36,995 bases of DNA from Bacteroidia bacterium (GTDB lineage Bacteria > Bacteroidota > Bacteroidia > Bacteroidales > Dysgonomonadaceae): assembly GCA_030538215.1 (NCBI GenBank), contig JAUNUM010000021.1:1-36995 (forward strand), in the 5' to 3' direction. Made by a program: the position numbers and the translations under genes. Below the pieces are notes generated by a model. It saw only the letters and a program-made list of their open reading frames with translations. It ran no database searches and had not been told where the DNA came from. Every line of letters begins with the position of its first letter. Position 1 is the stretch's first letter. Positions 7,954-16,416 of the stretch are shown one piece after another.

Positions 7954-9366
7954 ATGAAAAAACTATTTATCACACTCGGACTAACAATTTTTTTGACGTC
8001 CGCATCTTATTCACAAAGCCTGTTTGAATCGGCGATGGATTCGGTAAGCACAAATTCCGATAGTAAACCGGCGCTTTCGCTCAACGGCTATGCTCGCGGT
8101 TCGGTTTATGGGGGGAGCAAAAATTACGATTTATCATCTACTTTTGCAGAATTATCGTTGCAGGGAAAATTTGACTATAAGAATGCCTTTTTGCAATCTG
8201 ATGTACGTCTTCGCGAAGGTATTTTCTTTAACGAGCGTCAACGACAAATTCAGCTTAAAGAACTTTATGCCGGATATCGCTCCGAAAAATTTGATGTCTT
8301 TTTAGGAAATCAAATCATTACATGGGGACGAACCGATGGATTTAATCCTACCAACAACCTTACCCCAAACGATTACTTCTTTCTTACAGCCAACATGGAT
8401 GACCAAAAACTTTCTAATTTCATGTTGAGAATGAAATATCGTATTACTCCGCTAATTGAATTGGAACTTATCGGTATTCCGTTTTATAAAGAGTCCAACT
8501 ATCGTTATGATTTATTTGACTTAAACAGAGAGGTTTCTGTTGCAAATTTACCGGTTCCTATGCCACCTATTCGGGTTAATGCTAATTTTGATAAAATTGC
8601 TCTTCCCGAACGAAAAATAAAGAACGGAAGTATAGGTGCCCGCATTAATTTTGAACTTCCTCAGGTTGGTTTTTCATTGTCTTACTTTAGAGGATATGAT
8701 CCATATCATGGATTTGATTTACAGGATATTGCTCTTCCCACAACAGATCCCACGCAACCCGTAGTAATAACTTATCAGCCCAAAACTTACTTGAAAAATA
8801 CGTTAGGCGCAGATTTTGCTATCCCTGTTTCGGATTGGATTTTTCGCGGAGAAATGGCATACAATTTCGTAGAAAATAAAGATAACCGGATGTATATTCC
8901 TAAAAGCGATTTCAGTTATGTGTTTGGAGTTGAAAAAAGCTGGAACGATTTTATTTTTATCGGACAATATATTGGCAAAAGAGTTTCGGATTTTTCTAAG
9001 CTCACAGAACCCGTTTTAAATCCTGCCGATCCAAATTCTTTAATGGCTTATCCGCTAGAGATGGCTAAGTACGAGAGTAGTTTATTTAACAGAAAAATAT
9101 TTAATCAGCAAGAGAAAACCAATCATGCTATGTCGCTTACAATCAGCCGATCGTTTGCTTACGAAGTTTGGAATGCTGAACTCACGGGCTTCTACAACTT
9201 CACTTCCGAAGAGTGGATGATTCGTCCGCAGTTAAGTTGGAAAATTAACGATGCACTTGCGTTAGCTCTTGGCGCACAATACATGAAAGGGCCCGATAAG
9301 TCTCTATTTTCTTATTCCTCGCCCGTGCTCAACGGTGCATTTGCAGAGTTAAAAGTAAGTTTCTAA
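7954..9366 (+). CDS. DUF1302-like outer-membrane beta-barrel protein
   Basis: A 470-residue secreted protein with a signal peptide ending near SYSQ (about residue 21), followed by a repetitive barrel pattern. Segments such as LNGYARGSVYGGS, DVFLGNQIITWGRTDGFNPT and NLTPNDYFF resemble the DUF1302 family, in which a conserved strand carries the G-x-x-x-I-x-W-G-x-x-D motif, and the chain ends in AFAELKVSF. DUF1302 proteins are often encoded next to MMPL-type exporters and a LolA/LolB-like periplasmic protein, exactly as here. It likely forms the outer-membrane exit or an acceptor for the material moved by the RND protein. The family name is from motif recall. Being an outer-membrane barrel is much surer than the family. 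Confidence 0.78.
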   Translation: MKKLFITLGLTIFLTSASYSQSLFESAMDSVSTNSDSKPALSLNGYARGSVYGGSKNYDLSSTFAELSLQGKFDYKNAFLQSDVRLREGIFFNERQRQIQLKELYAGYRSEKFDVFLGNQIITWGRTDGFNPTNNLTPNDYFFLTANMDDQKLSNFMLRMKYRITPLIELELIGIPFYKESNYRYDLFDLNREVSVANLPVPMPPIRVNANFDKIALPERKIKNGSIGARINFELPQVGFSLSYFRGYDPYHGFDLQDIALPTTDPTQPVVITYQPKTYLKNTLGADFAIPVSDWIFRGEMAYNFVENKDNRMYIPKSDFSYVFGVEKSWNDFIFIGQYIGKRVSDFSKLTEPVLNPADPNSLMAYPLEMAKYESSLFNRKIFNQQEKTNHAMSLTISRSFAYEVWNAELTGFYNFTSEEWMIRPQLSWKINDALALALGAQYMKGPDKSLFSYSSPVLNGAFAELKVSF

Positions 9367-9398
9367 GAAAATAGAATAAAATAAGAAATTGATTTTAT

Positions 9399-11660
9399 AT
9401 GAAAGAGAAAAATATATTTGTAATTCGTTATCGTTGGCACATTATTATTGCAACTATTCTGATTGTAGGGTTAAGTATTATTCCTATTATGAATATATCC
9501 ATTAACTCTGATTTAGAGAGTTATATGCCCGATAGCATGTTGTCTAAAAAACAAAGTAAACTTATTCAAGAAGAATTTGGAGACGATGAACTGCTGATGA
9601 TTCTGATAGAGGCAGAAGATGTGCTTCAATCAAATACTTTGCAGCGTATTAAGGATATTAGTGAATCATTCTCACAAGAACCCACGTTTAAAAGGGTGTT
9701 TTCGCTGTTTCAAGCAAAAAATATTCGCTCCGAAGAAGGAATGATGATTGTTGATCCGGTAGTTCCATACATTCCCGAATCTGAACCTGAGCGTGAAGCG
9801 CTACGCGAAGAAATTCGTAAAAATGATTTAGCGTATGAACTGGTTGTCTCGGAAAGTTTTAAGCATGCGCTTATCGTACTTACATCCGACACGTCGCTTC
9901 CTGACGATAAGTTGATGGACAAAGTGCAAGAAGTAATTGAAAAGTATCCCGGAGACGAAAAAGTATATATTACCGGACAACCTTACTTGCGCGATGAAGC
10001 CAATCAAAAAATTAGTCGAGACTTAATGTTTCTTCTTCCGCTGGGTTTACTGATAATGTTTATTTTCTTTTGGCTCTCTTTTCGCGAATTAAGAGGAGTT
10101 TTTCTACCTTTCTCGGTCGTTGTTTTTTCTATATTGGTGAGCATGGCTTTAATTCCGCTTTTTGGCTGGGAACTAAGTTTAATAGGTGTGCTTATACCTA
10201 TCATGATGATTGCAATTGCCAATAATTACGGAGTTCACTTTATAGCCAAGTATCAGGAAATCAATGTAGTAAATCCTGATTGGAGCATGAGGAAAATCAT
10301 AGAAGATTCAACTAAATATCTCACTATGCCCGTTTTACTCTGCGGTTTAACTACTATTGTGGGAATCCTCGGTTTAGTAGCCCATTTACTGCTACCTGCT
10401 TCTCAAATGGGAGTAATAACAGCTATAGGTATATCGTTTGCGCTGATAATCAGTTTAATGTATGTTCCCGCTGTTTTATCGTTGATGAAAAAGGGAAAAC
10501 CACACAAAGAGCTATTATTGGAATCAAATAGAGGTTTTTTCCGACATCTTCTTTCTTGGGCAGGAAATTTAGTAACCGCTCATCCCAAAAGAACATTGTG
10601 GTTTTTTATCGTATTTTTAGCATTGGCAACGTTAGGTTTTATTCGTTTTAAAGTGGCTGCCGATTCATACGAAGTGTTGCCGCAAAACCACTCATTCAAT
10701 CAGGCAATTGCTATAGCCGACAAGCATTTTGGAGGCGATAAAATAATAAATATAATGTATGAGGGCGATGTTAAAGATCCCGAGTTCCTTCGAAATTTGG
10801 AGTATTTTAAATCAGAATTAAAGAAAATACCAAACGTGGGAAGCGTAACTTCATTAGCCACTTTAATACGAAAAATGAGTACAGCATTAAATGATTATGG
10901 TGATGCGGCTTACGATCAAATTCCTGATACTCCGGAAGGAGTAGCTCAATATTTAGAACTATATGCCATGAGTGGCGATCCGGATGATTATGAGCAGTTT
11001 GTGAACTTCGATTACACTAAAACATTGGTGACGATACAATATCATGCGAGTAAAATTTCAGAAATTAACACGATAGTTAATAAAATTGATCAATTGGCAC
11101 AAGAAAAGGAGATGAAATATGTACTTGGCGGGCATAGTTTGATAGATAAAGAAATAAGTCAATCAACGGTTACCGGTCAATATTATTCGCTACTTGTGGC
11201 GTTTATAGCTATTATTATTTTACTTGCTATTATTTTTAAAAGCTTTACTGCCGGTTTGCTTGGAAGTATTCCACTTGTTTTTGCCGTGTTGTGCACATTT
11301 GGCTTAATGGGTTGGCTAGGAATTAAGTTGAATATTGTAACGGCTTTATTATCATCTATTTCAATTGGTTTGGGTGTCGATTATACCATTCATATCTTCT
11401 GGAGATTGAAATTTGATTTGAAAAACCAACCCGATTATATTTCAAGTGTTAAGCAAACCTTGAAAACCATTGGGCGTGGCATAAGCATTAATGCATTTTC
11501 TGTGATGATTGGATTTTCGGTATTGTTTTTATCTGCCTTTCCGCTTATACAATCATTTGCTTTGCTTATTATTTTATCGCTTTTGCTTTGTTTAATTTGT
11601 GCTTTACTGTTGATTCCGGCTTTATGTTATCTTATAAAACCAAAATTCTTATATAAATAA
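9399..11660 (+). CDS. MMPL/RND-superfamily transporter (hopanoid-transporter-like, HpnN/COG1033 type)
   Basis: A 753-residue inner-membrane protein with the RND duplication: one N-terminal helix, a periplasmic domain (about 35-205), five or six helices (about 206-370), a second lone helix (about 395-415), a second periplasmic domain (about 420-585) and a final helix bundle (about 590-750). The second half carries GVDYTIHIFWR with Asp661, the usual proton-relay position. The matching spot in the first half reads IANNYGVHF with Asn276 instead of Asp. The length and lack of the large AcrB docking regions place it with MMPL/HpnN-like lipid transporters, not drug pumps. It starts 32 bp after the barrel gene and 35 bp before a LolA-like gene. 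Substrates are probably lipids or other hydrophobic molecules (inference). Confidence 0.88.
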   Translation: MKEKNIFVIRYRWHIIIATILIVGLSIIPIMNISINSDLESYMPDSMLSKKQSKLIQEEFGDDELLMILIEAEDVLQSNTLQRIKDISESFSQEPTFKRVFSLFQAKNIRSEEGMMIVDPVVPYIPESEPEREALREEIRKNDLAYELVVSESFKHALIVLTSDTSLPDDKLMDKVQEVIEKYPGDEKVYITGQPYLRDEANQKISRDLMFLLPLGLLIMFIFFWLSFRELRGVFLPFSVVVFSILVSMALIPLFGWELSLIGVLIPIMMIAIANNYGVHFIAKYQEINVVNPDWSMRKIIEDSTKYLTMPVLLCGLTTIVGILGLVAHLLLPASQMGVITAIGISFALIISLMYVPAVLSLMKKGKPHKELLLESNRGFFRHLLSWAGNLVTAHPKRTLWFFIVFLALATLGFIRFKVAADSYEVLPQNHSFNQAIAIADKHFGGDKIINIMYEGDVKDPEFLRNLEYFKSELKKIPNVGSVTSLATLIRKMSTALNDYGDAAYDQIPDTPEGVAQYLELYAMSGDPDDYEQFVNFDYTKTLVTIQYHASKISEINTIVNKIDQLAQEKEMKYVLGGHSLIDKEISQSTVTGQYYSLLVAFIAIIILLAIIFKSFTAGLLGSIPLVFAVLCTFGLMGWLGIKLNIVTALLSSISIGLGVDYTIHIFWRLKFDLKNQPDYISSVKQTLKTIGRGISINAFSVMIGFSVLFLSAFPLIQSFALLIILSLLLCLICALLLIPALCYLIKPKFLYK

Positions 11661-11695
11661 ACAATTCATTATTAATATTTAAAAATAGACTGATT

Positions 11696-12466
11696 ATGAA
11701 AACAAAACTAATAATTTTATCTTTAGCCCTGTTCTTTTCCGTAACAATGTTTGGACAGTCGGCACAGGAGATTAGCGAAAAATCATCGGATATCATTGAT
11801 ATAACATCAATGGAAATGGTTTCCACCCTGAAAATTGTAGATAATAAAGAAAACGTTAGAGAACGTCAGATAACCACCGCAAGTAAAAAGTTTGGTAATG
11901 TAAATAAATTGATGGTAAAGTTTATATCGCCGGCCGATGTTGCCGGAACTACCTTACTAGTGTATGATTATGAAGATCAATCCGATAATATGTGGATTTA
12001 TATGCCGGCTTTACGAAAAGTACGTCGGATAGTTAGTAGCGAAAAGGGTAAAAACTTTATGGGTTCGGAATTTACCAATGCCGATATGAGCAAACCCAAT
12101 ACCTCTGATTTTACGTATGCCTTGCAGGGAAATGAAACCATAGATGGAAAAGAGTGTTGGAAGCTGGAGATTACTCCTAAAACTGCTGCATTAAAATCAG
12201 AAAATGGTTACAGCAAAAGAGTAGCCTATATTGATAAAAGCAATTACTTTGCTTATAGAATTGATTTTTATAATCTATCGGGCAAGTTAAACCGTATTCA
12301 AACAATCAAAGACTATCGGAAACAGAGTAACGGAAAGTATTTCGCTTATTTCATGGAAATGAAAAACGTGTTGAACGGGCGCAGGTCTGAATTAAAAGTA
12401 GATAAGTTTCAAGCAGGCTCTAAATTACCCGAAAGCGCTTTTGCTCCTACAGCGATAGAAAAATAA
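11696..12466 (+). CDS. Outer-membrane lipoprotein-sorting (LolA-like) periplasmic protein
   Basis: A 256-residue periplasmic protein with a signal peptide ending near MFGQ (about residue 20). It carries features of the LolA-like family annotated as outer membrane lipoprotein-sorting protein: VAGTTLLVYDYEDQSDNMW, IYMPALRKVRRI and FMGSEFTNADM, then alternating strands up to the end. This fold binds lipid or acyl chains in a half-barrel. It is distinct from canonical LolA and is typically encoded beside an MMPL transporter, so it probably ferries the transporter's cargo across the periplasm to the barrel protein encoded upstream. Last gene of the operon, followed by a hairpin at 12499-12526. Confidence 0.85.
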   Translation: MKTKLIILSLALFFSVTMFGQSAQEISEKSSDIIDITSMEMVSTLKIVDNKENVRERQITTASKKFGNVNKLMVKFISPADVAGTTLLVYDYEDQSDNMWIYMPALRKVRRIVSSEKGKNFMGSEFTNADMSKPNTSDFTYALQGNETIDGKECWKLEITPKTAALKSENGYSKRVAYIDKSNYFAYRIDFYNLSGKLNRIQTIKDYRKQSNGKYFAYFMEMKNVLNGRRSELKVDKFQAGSKLPESAFAPTAIEK

Positions 12467-12498
12467 ACACATTTATTGTTTTGAGCCGAGGCTCATTG

Positions 12499-12526
12499 TA
12501 GAGACGTCATAATTATGGCGTCTCTA
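12499..12526 (+). terminator. Hairpin after the RND operon, resembling the common TAGAGACG...CGTCTCTA repeat
   Basis: TAGAGACG at 12499-12506 pairs with CGTCTCTA at 12519-12526, and the inner bases TCATAATTATGG continue the helix with one G-U pair. It begins 33 bp after the LolA-like stop and is followed by TTTATATCT, so it could terminate the operon. A smaller TGAGCC-GA-GGCTCA hairpin lies just before it (12482-12495). GAGACG/CGTCTC hairpins of this kind occur as dispersed repeats in many bacteria (recall, not checked). Confidence 0.6.
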
Positions 12527-12604
12527 TTTATATCTACTAGATGCTAAATTATTTGCCCGAATACCATGAGTGTTAATAATTTATCGCTATTGTGAAATCA
12601 TTTA

Positions 12605-12751
12605 TATTTCGGTGCGCTGCACCTTGGTTTAAAATGGAATTCACAGACTACAAATATTAATGGCGCGCTGCGCCTTAAAAGGCACAAAGTGCCGATGATA
12701 TTTGTAGTAAAGGAAATAGACATATAGTATAAGGTGCAGCACACCGAAATA
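12605..12751. repeat. Nested inverted-repeat element, about 147 bp (MITE-like)
   Basis: Outer arms at 12605-12625 and 12731-12751 are complementary over 21 bases with one mismatch. Inner arms at 12647-12657 and 12698-12708 (ACTACAAATAT and its complement) are perfect. The centre holds two small hairpins, GGCGC-GCT-GCGCC (about 12662-12674) and GGCAC-AAA-GTGCC (12681-12693). No ORF and no obvious target-site duplication. The 447-bp gene-free stretch 12467-12913 consists of this element, the hairpins at 12482-12526, an unremarkable spacer at 12752-12848, the half-palindrome at 12849-12863 and the promoter of the next gene. Confidence 0.7.
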
Positions 12752-12848
12752 GTGTTAGGACACGGAGAAAATTATTAATTGGTAATTACCAGTTAAATAC
12801 GTGTTTTGCGGTTTGGAACTGCAGGGCACGCTGGGTATATAAAAAAAT

Positions 12849-12863
12849 CAAAACAGTTTCTTA
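12849..12863. repeat. Single arm of the dispersed palindrome
   Basis: CAAAACAGTTTCTTA is identical over 15 bases to one arm and flank of the palindrome at 6472-6486. The partner arm is absent here. It lies about 20 bp upstream of the -7 box at 12884, in the -33 region of the DUF4382 gene promoter. Confidence 0.55.
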
Positions 12864-12883
12864 TTTTAATCTACTTAATTGTG

Positions 12884-12891
12884 TAACTTTG
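12884..12891 (+). promoter_or_regulatory. -7 box for the DUF4382 lipoprotein gene
   Basis: TAACTTTG matches TAnnTTTG, 22 bp upstream of the ATG at 12914, giving a leader of about 15 bases. Confidence 0.55.
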
Positions 12892-12913
12892 CTCAATAAA
12901 AAATATCGGATTC

Positions 12914-13714
12914 ATGTTATCGAAACTTCTACAACGTATAGTATTTTTATTGACTGTTATATTGTTTTTTACTGCTTGTTCTAAGAACGATCCCAGTGTA
13001 AATGCTACCCGCTTGCGAATAAAACTTACAGATGCACCCGTTTTATCGGTATCGGAATTTAATGTAGATATTCAAAAAATAGAAATTGCTATTGTTGATG
13101 GCACGACGGATAAAGATAATTGGCAATCTCTTAAATTTGACGGTGGGGTTTATAATATACTTCCTTTATCAAACGGAAAATCCAAACAAATTGTAGATCA
13201 ATATTTCCCTGTAGGCGTGACGCAACGGATAAAGATAACTTTTGGAGACAAGTCCACCTTAAAAATCTCGTCGAGAGATATAAAAAATCTTATTCTTGAT
13301 CCATCCATTAAAGATGGTGTTGTTTTGGATGTAACCGCAAATCTATACGCCAATTACATAACCAGCATTATGATTGATATTAATGCAGCGCTTTCGTTCT
13401 ACGAATCCAACGGAAATTATTTTTTTAAGCCTGTGCTGCGTGTTTTTCCCGAAACGTTCGGGGGCTCCTTAAAAGGTTATGCCTTGCCGGAAGAAGCTAA
13501 TCCGGTAGTATCAATAATAAAAGATGAGGATACGCTTTACACAATTCCCGAAAGAGCCGATGGAATGTTTCAATTTAAAGGACTGCAAGAAGGTGTATGG
13601 AAGATACGGGTGTTGTCTGCTGCAAGCTTAGGTTATCGCGATACACTTTTTACCGATACTGTTTCTATAGGTAAAACCCGGGAGTTGAAATCGAAAATTG
13701 TACTGAAAAAATAA
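12914..13714 (+). CDS. DUF4382 family lipoprotein with C-terminal carboxypeptidase-regulatory-like domain
   Basis: A 266-residue lipoprotein with lipobox cysteine at residue 22 (FFTAC). The mature part opens with RLRIKLTDAPVLSVSEFNV, the hallmark LTDAP of DUF4382 at about residues 35-50, and carries the family domain to about residue 185. A C-terminal Ig-like domain (about 187-266: GSLKGYALPEEANPVVSII, FQFKGLQEGVWKIRVL) resembles the CarboxypepD regulatory-like fold. It stands alone between the repeat-rich gap and a convergent gene. Function unknown; outer-membrane-anchored and surface or periplasm facing (inference). Confidence 0.82.
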   Translation: MLSKLLQRIVFLLTVILFFTACSKNDPSVNATRLRIKLTDAPVLSVSEFNVDIQKIEIAIVDGTTDKDNWQSLKFDGGVYNILPLSNGKSKQIVDQYFPVGVTQRIKITFGDKSTLKISSRDIKNLILDPSIKDGVVLDVTANLYANYITSIMIDINAALSFYESNGNYFFKPVLRVFPETFGGSLKGYALPEEANPVVSIIKDEDTLYTIPERADGMFQFKGLQEGVWKIRVLSAASLGYRDTLFTDTVSIGKTRELKSKIVLKK

Positions 13715-13837
13715 GGTTGTGTTTATCTTATTGCGTAACGATAAACTTGTTGAAAATATCTTTATCCTCATTGAGCATAATAATCTCCCATGAATTTTCT
13801 TTACAAATGTATTTATAATTGATACAAAGAGTTTCAG

Positions 13838-14845
13838 TTATTTACTTTTAGAAATAATAAGCGCAAATATACCGGCAATTGCGAGCCAAAATAATTGGCG
13901 TGTTCTTCTCATAAGTGTTACTACAAGCCATATTTCGTTGCTGGGCACACCAATTGTTGCTAACATAACTTTATTTCCGTATTCTTCGAGTCCAATTTGT
14001 CCCGGTATGATGGCGCCGATAGTTTTGAAAAAAATTACACCCATTTCAATGGTTACGGCATCGGGAAATGAAATTGGAACGGATAACATTCGCAAAACAA
14101 TAAAAAACTCCAATGCTCCAAACAGCCATTGCGTAGCCGACAAAAGAAATGCTGCTATGAAGTTTCCGTTCTTATATCGAAAAAAATCAGACAACAGTTG
14201 GTTTACTTCGTAAGCAGATATAATTGATTTATCGGTAATAAAAGAAAATCCTTTTTTCGATTTTAGTTTTTCTACCATTTTCCCGAGATAAAGTTTTTTG
14301 TGCAGCCCCAACATTGATAAGAAAGTGGCAATTAAACCAATAGCTATCACACCTATTAGAATATAAACGGCATTCTTATCGTGACTTATTTTATCAATAG
14401 TGAGGTATATGATTGAAACAATTAACAAAAATATTCCCGATAGAAAAAGCAAAGCTCTCGAAAGCAAAATGGAACTCAATCCCTCTTTTTTATCAATCCC
14501 TTTTTTGAAAATATATGTTGCCTTTAATCCATCTCCGGCGATGATGCCCGTTGGATTAAAAATTGTGAGCATTTCGCCCACGTGTTTGAAAGTAAATAAT
14601 TGGATAAATGTTGTCTTTTTTCGTTCTTGCCCAAAGCACAGCCACCAAGCAATTGTTGACGAAATATAACCGATAAGCGATGCGAAAATAACACCGCCAA
14701 TCATAGCGGGTGTTTCCTGCATATATTTTTTTAGCTCAATAAAATTGATAGTTGCTATAAACCTGCCGATAAGAATAAATACCACTATTAGCAGAACGGC
14801 AACAATATATTTCTGATTTCTTTTAAAAAAATTATAAATGCTCAT
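13838..14845 (-). CDS. Flippase-like / LPG-synthase-TM-domain integral membrane protein
   Basis: A 335-residue polytopic protein with about eight membrane segments and the conserved GLEEYGNKVML element near the C terminus (after GAIIPGQI), typical of the LPG_synthase_TM / UPF0104 / AglD-like family. It lacks the soluble aminoacyl-transfer domain of MprF, so it is not a lysyl-phosphatidylglycerol synthase itself. Family members flip or retain lipid-linked molecules. It follows the GT4 glycosyltransferase gene with a 42-bp gap and is probably co-transcribed, suggesting work on the same glycolipid. 13715-13837 contains only a weak imperfect hairpin. Confidence 0.8.
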   Translation of the reverse strand: MSIYNFFKRNQKYIVAVLLIVVFILIGRFIATINFIELKKYMQETPAMIGGVIFASLIGYISSTIAWWLCFGQERKKTTFIQLFTFKHVGEMLTIFNPTGIIAGDGLKATYIFKKGIDKKEGLSSILLSRALLFLSGIFLLIVSIIYLTIDKISHDKNAVYILIGVIAIGLIATFLSMLGLHKKLYLGKMVEKLKSKKGFSFITDKSIISAYEVNQLLSDFFRYKNGNFIAAFLLSATQWLFGALEFFIVLRMLSVPISFPDAVTIEMGVIFFKTIGAIIPGQIGLEEYGNKVMLATIGVPSNEIWLVVTLMRRTRQLFWLAIAGIFALIISKSK

Positions 14846-14887
14846 TCTCTTTATACCATTCTATTGATACACGTACACGCCCAATAG

Positions 14888-16153
14888 CTAACTGTTCTTT
14901 TTACTTGCTAAAGCCTTAATATCTTTGAAATACTCTTTCGACAATTCATTCCAACACAATGGCAAAGCGTATTTGTAGCCTGCCTGTTGCATTTTCTCTT
15001 TGAGTTCTTTATTATTAAGTAAAAATTTTATTTTTTCGATATAATCGGCAGGATTATCCGGTTCGCATAAAAATCCGGTTTTGCCGTCTTCTACCAATGC
15101 TTGTGAACCACCACCGCGGGCAATTACCGGAACGCATCCGCTTGACATGGCTTCCACAACTACATTTCCGTATGTTTCGGATATAGAGGTGAAAACAAAA
15201 ATATCACACGATGCATAAACTTTTGCCAGCTTTTCGTGATCGAGAAACCCCAAAAATATAGCTTTTGGCATTCTTTGCCTGGCTATTTCTTCGGCAACAC
15301 CATTACCCGCGATAACAAAATTAACATCAATGTTTTGAGATTCTATTTCGTTGTAAATACTAAATAGCGTTTCTACATTTTTCTCCCAAACCAATCGCGA
15401 TGCAAATAAAATATTCGGCTTATCGTTTTCGGTAAGTTTCCTTATAAAGGCAATATCTCTTTTCGACGGATTAAACAGATGAGAATCAATTCCGCGTTGC
15501 CACAACTTCATCACGTTTCTTGAAACACCGTACGTTTGCAACTCATTCATTATCTCTTTTGTAGGCACATAAACAATATCACATCGGTTATAAAAAAAAA
15601 TGTATAACTTTTTTATCAGCGATTCTGCCGGTTTTACCAGAAAAGGTGCATACTTGAAATAATATTTCATGTAAGAAATAAAATGAGTATGATAAATAGA
15701 TAATACCGGTTTATTGTTCCTTTTAGCGTAGTTTAACCCAAAAAAACCGAGGGCAGAAGGAGTTGTGATATGAACCACATCTGGATTGAGTTTTGTTAGC
15801 GATAACAACAGTTTTATTTTGCTTAAGCGTGGGAAAGCCATTTTATAGCTAATGTTGAACGGGATTCTAATAGCCGGAGTTTTGACTATTTTGTGCTTAA
15901 AAGCATGTTTTGGTGCTGTACCGGTAAAAAAAGTGTATTCGAATTTATTTGTGGAAATTCTTTCTATCAACTGGTACATTGTTTTTATTGCTCCGTCGAA
16001 ATCTTTAATTAAGATATCGGCAAAGAAAGCAACTTTTACTGTTTGTTGTTGGAGTTGGTAATTTATTTCCCCATCGCGACGTGGTTCTAATTGATTATTA
16101 GCATTAAAAAACCCTTTTCCAATTATCTCTATTTCAGAAAAATTATTATTCAT
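14888..16153 (-). CDS. GT4-family glycosyltransferase
   Basis: A 421-residue GT-B fold glycosyltransferase. The N-terminal acceptor domain starts at about residue 39 (VKVAFFADILIKDFDGAI), preceded by an unusual 38-residue polar extension. The C-terminal nucleotide-sugar domain carries PNILFASRLVWEKNVETLF, IAGNGVAEE and the E-x7-E signature in SETYGNVVVEAMSSGCVPV. The pattern HITTPSALGFFG and YHTHF resembles MgtA/PimB- or SQD2-like enzymes that glycosylate diacylglycerol or phosphatidylinositol, so a glycolipid product is plausible. The acceptor and sugar cannot be fixed from sequence. It is the first gene of a pair with the flippase-like gene. Confidence 0.87.
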   Translation of the reverse strand: MNNNFSEIEIIGKGFFNANNQLEPRRDGEINYQLQQQTVKVAFFADILIKDFDGAIKTMYQLIERISTNKFEYTFFTGTAPKHAFKHKIVKTPAIRIPFNISYKMAFPRLSKIKLLLSLTKLNPDVVHITTPSALGFFGLNYAKRNNKPVLSIYHTHFISYMKYYFKYAPFLVKPAESLIKKLYIFFYNRCDIVYVPTKEIMNELQTYGVSRNVMKLWQRGIDSHLFNPSKRDIAFIRKLTENDKPNILFASRLVWEKNVETLFSIYNEIESQNIDVNFVIAGNGVAEEIARQRMPKAIFLGFLDHEKLAKVYASCDIFVFTSISETYGNVVVEAMSSGCVPVIARGGGSQALVEDGKTGFLCEPDNPADYIEKIKFLLNNKELKEKMQQAGYKYALPLCWNELSKEYFKDIKALASKKNS

Positions 16154-16190
16154 ACCAATTAATACTACATAATTGTATTATTAACTGAAA

Positions 16191-16198
16191 CAAAAGTA
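16191..16198 (-). promoter_or_regulatory. -7 box for the GT4/flippase unit
   Basis: On the minus strand this is TACTTTTG, matching TAnnTTTG, 38 bp upstream of the start codon at 16153. Confidence 0.5.
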
Positions 16199-16339
16199 AT
16201 TAGTATTAATCGATTGAAATAATATATCGGGTTACGTTATTGTTAAGTTTTTGGGGTTTGTGTTTTTCAGATAACTTAATACCTAATGGAAGATGGCATG
16301 AATTTCTTAGTATATGTATTATTTGAGAGGTGAATTAAG

Positions 16340-16411
16340 TACACCCGGCGAGATTCGAACTCGCATCGTCGGAACCGGAATCCGATATTCTATCCATTGA
16401 ACTACGGGTGC
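16340..16411 (-). tRNA. tRNA-Arg (anticodon CCG)
   Basis: On the minus strand the sequence folds as a complete cloverleaf. The acceptor GCACCCG pairs with CGGGTGT (first pair G-U), the anticodon arm is TCGGA-TTCCGGT-TCCGA with T33 and anticodon CCG, and the T arm is TGCGAG-TTCGAATC-TCGC style with the TTCGAAT loop. CCA is not encoded. The anticodon reads CGG. Its 5' end lies 5 bp after the stop of the DUF3256 gene on the same strand, so it may be released from that transcript by RNase P. Confidence 0.95.
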
Positions 16412-16416
16412 AAAAA

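Noticed and set aside
13721..13746. Hairpin as terminator between the DUF4382 and flippase genes
   Set aside because: Only GTTTATC/GATAAAC pairs well and the inner bases do not, with no T-run.
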